The translations under genes and the position numbers were made by a program. A model generated the notes under the pieces. It saw nothing but the letters and a program-made list of their open reading frames with translations, had not been told where the DNA came from and did no database searches. This document shows, in pieces, positions 6,499-6,645 of a stretch of 6,645 nt of DNA. Source of the DNA: Vulcanimicrobiota bacterium (GTDB taxonomy: Bacteria; Vulcanimicrobiota; Vulcanimicrobiia; Vulcanimicrobiales; Vulcanimicrobiaceae); assembly GCA_003167055.1 (NCBI GenBank), contig PMUE01000308.1, positions 1 through 6,645 of the forward strand. Reading direction: 5' to 3'. Positions within the stretch are counted from its first letter, which is position 1. The number at the start of each line of letters is the position of its first letter.

Positions 6499-6645
6499 CA
6501 CGTTGCACCCGGATAACTGCGCGGCAGAACTTGCATCTCCGCGAGCATGTAGCTGAGCGCCTCGCTGTGCCGCCCTTGTTTGCCACCACGTTGCATCCAG
6601 CCATCATCGGGCTTGGTCAGCGTCGCGAGCGCCAGCGCGGCATTC
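6495..6645 (-). CDS. paaC: Phenylacetyl-CoA epoxidase subunit PaaC, C-terminal fragment (cut by window edge)
   Basis: PaaC is the structural, ferritin-like partner of the catalytic subunit PaaA in the phenylacetyl-CoA 1,2-epoxidase. Only the last 49 residues are in the window, read from 6644 leftwards to TGA at 6497-6495; the rest continues beyond the right edge. The visible tail contains GWMQRGGKQGRHSEALSYML (residues 15-34 of the fragment), then AEMQVLPRSYPGATW and the stop. The WMQ-x-GGK-x-G-x-H segment, the LAEMQ helix and the terminal PG-x-x-W are the characteristic PaaC ending. The downstream paaD start overlaps this stop by 4 nt. Gene order implies paaA and paaB lie immediately to the right, outside the window. 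Confidence 0.93.
   Translation of the reverse strand, partial: NAALALATLTKPDDGWMQRGGKQGRHSEALSYMLAEMQVLPRSYPGATW

Noticed and set aside
1..6645. Mobile elements, CRISPR arrays, tRNA/rRNA or riboswitches
   Set aside because: Nearly every base is covered by an identified coding gene. I saw no spaced direct repeats, terminal inverted repeats, transposase motifs or RNA-gene signatures.

Overview
This is a GC-rich bacterial segment (roughly two-thirds G+C by eye), densely coding, with almost no non-coding DNA. It holds most of the 3' half of a phenylacetate (paa) catabolic operon on the minus strand. Facing it on the plus strand are the end of a small winged-helix regulator gene and a short cytochrome P450 gene. 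The host cannot be named from this sequence alone. Base composition, GTG starts, recognisable Shine-Dalgarno motifs and the aerobic paa pathway fit a high-GC aerobic bacterium (Proteobacteria, Actinobacteria or a less-studied phylum). I see no mobile element, tRNA, rRNA or CRISPR array.

Left part (1-1236, plus strand): positions 1-192 encode the last 63 residues of an ArsR/SmtB-type helix-turn-helix regulator. After a 3-nt gap comes a 346-residue cytochrome P450-like protein. It keeps the ExxR and FGxGxHxC signatures but is shorter than usual and atypical in the I-helix and meander. Its stop codon lies inside the end of paaK, so the two transcription units converge and overlap by 19 bp.

Right part (1218-6645, minus strand, transcribed right to left): paaC (C-terminal 49 residues only), paaD, paaE, paaG, paaI, paaJ and paaK. 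Five of the six junctions are 4-nt ATGA or GTGA stop/start overlaps. The exception is paaD-paaE, with an 8-nt gap. This is the layout of one translationally coupled polycistronic operon. Its promoter and paaA/paaB would lie beyond the right edge.

How the genes work together: PaaK activates phenylacetate to phenylacetyl-CoA. The PaaABC(D)E multicomponent oxygenase, of which PaaC, PaaD and PaaE are seen here, makes the ring 1,2-epoxide. PaaG isomerises it to oxepin-CoA. After ring opening by PaaZ (not here), PaaJ carries out the thiolytic steps to acetyl-CoA and succinyl-CoA. PaaI hydrolyses dead-end CoA thioesters. PaaF, PaaH and PaaZ are absent from the stretch sequenced and must be encoded elsewhere if the pathway is complete.

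The paa genes themselves are a known system. The least ordinary parts are the compact P450 paired with an ArsR-like regulator, the overlapping convergent ends, and a strong excess of the palindrome CGATCG across the window.
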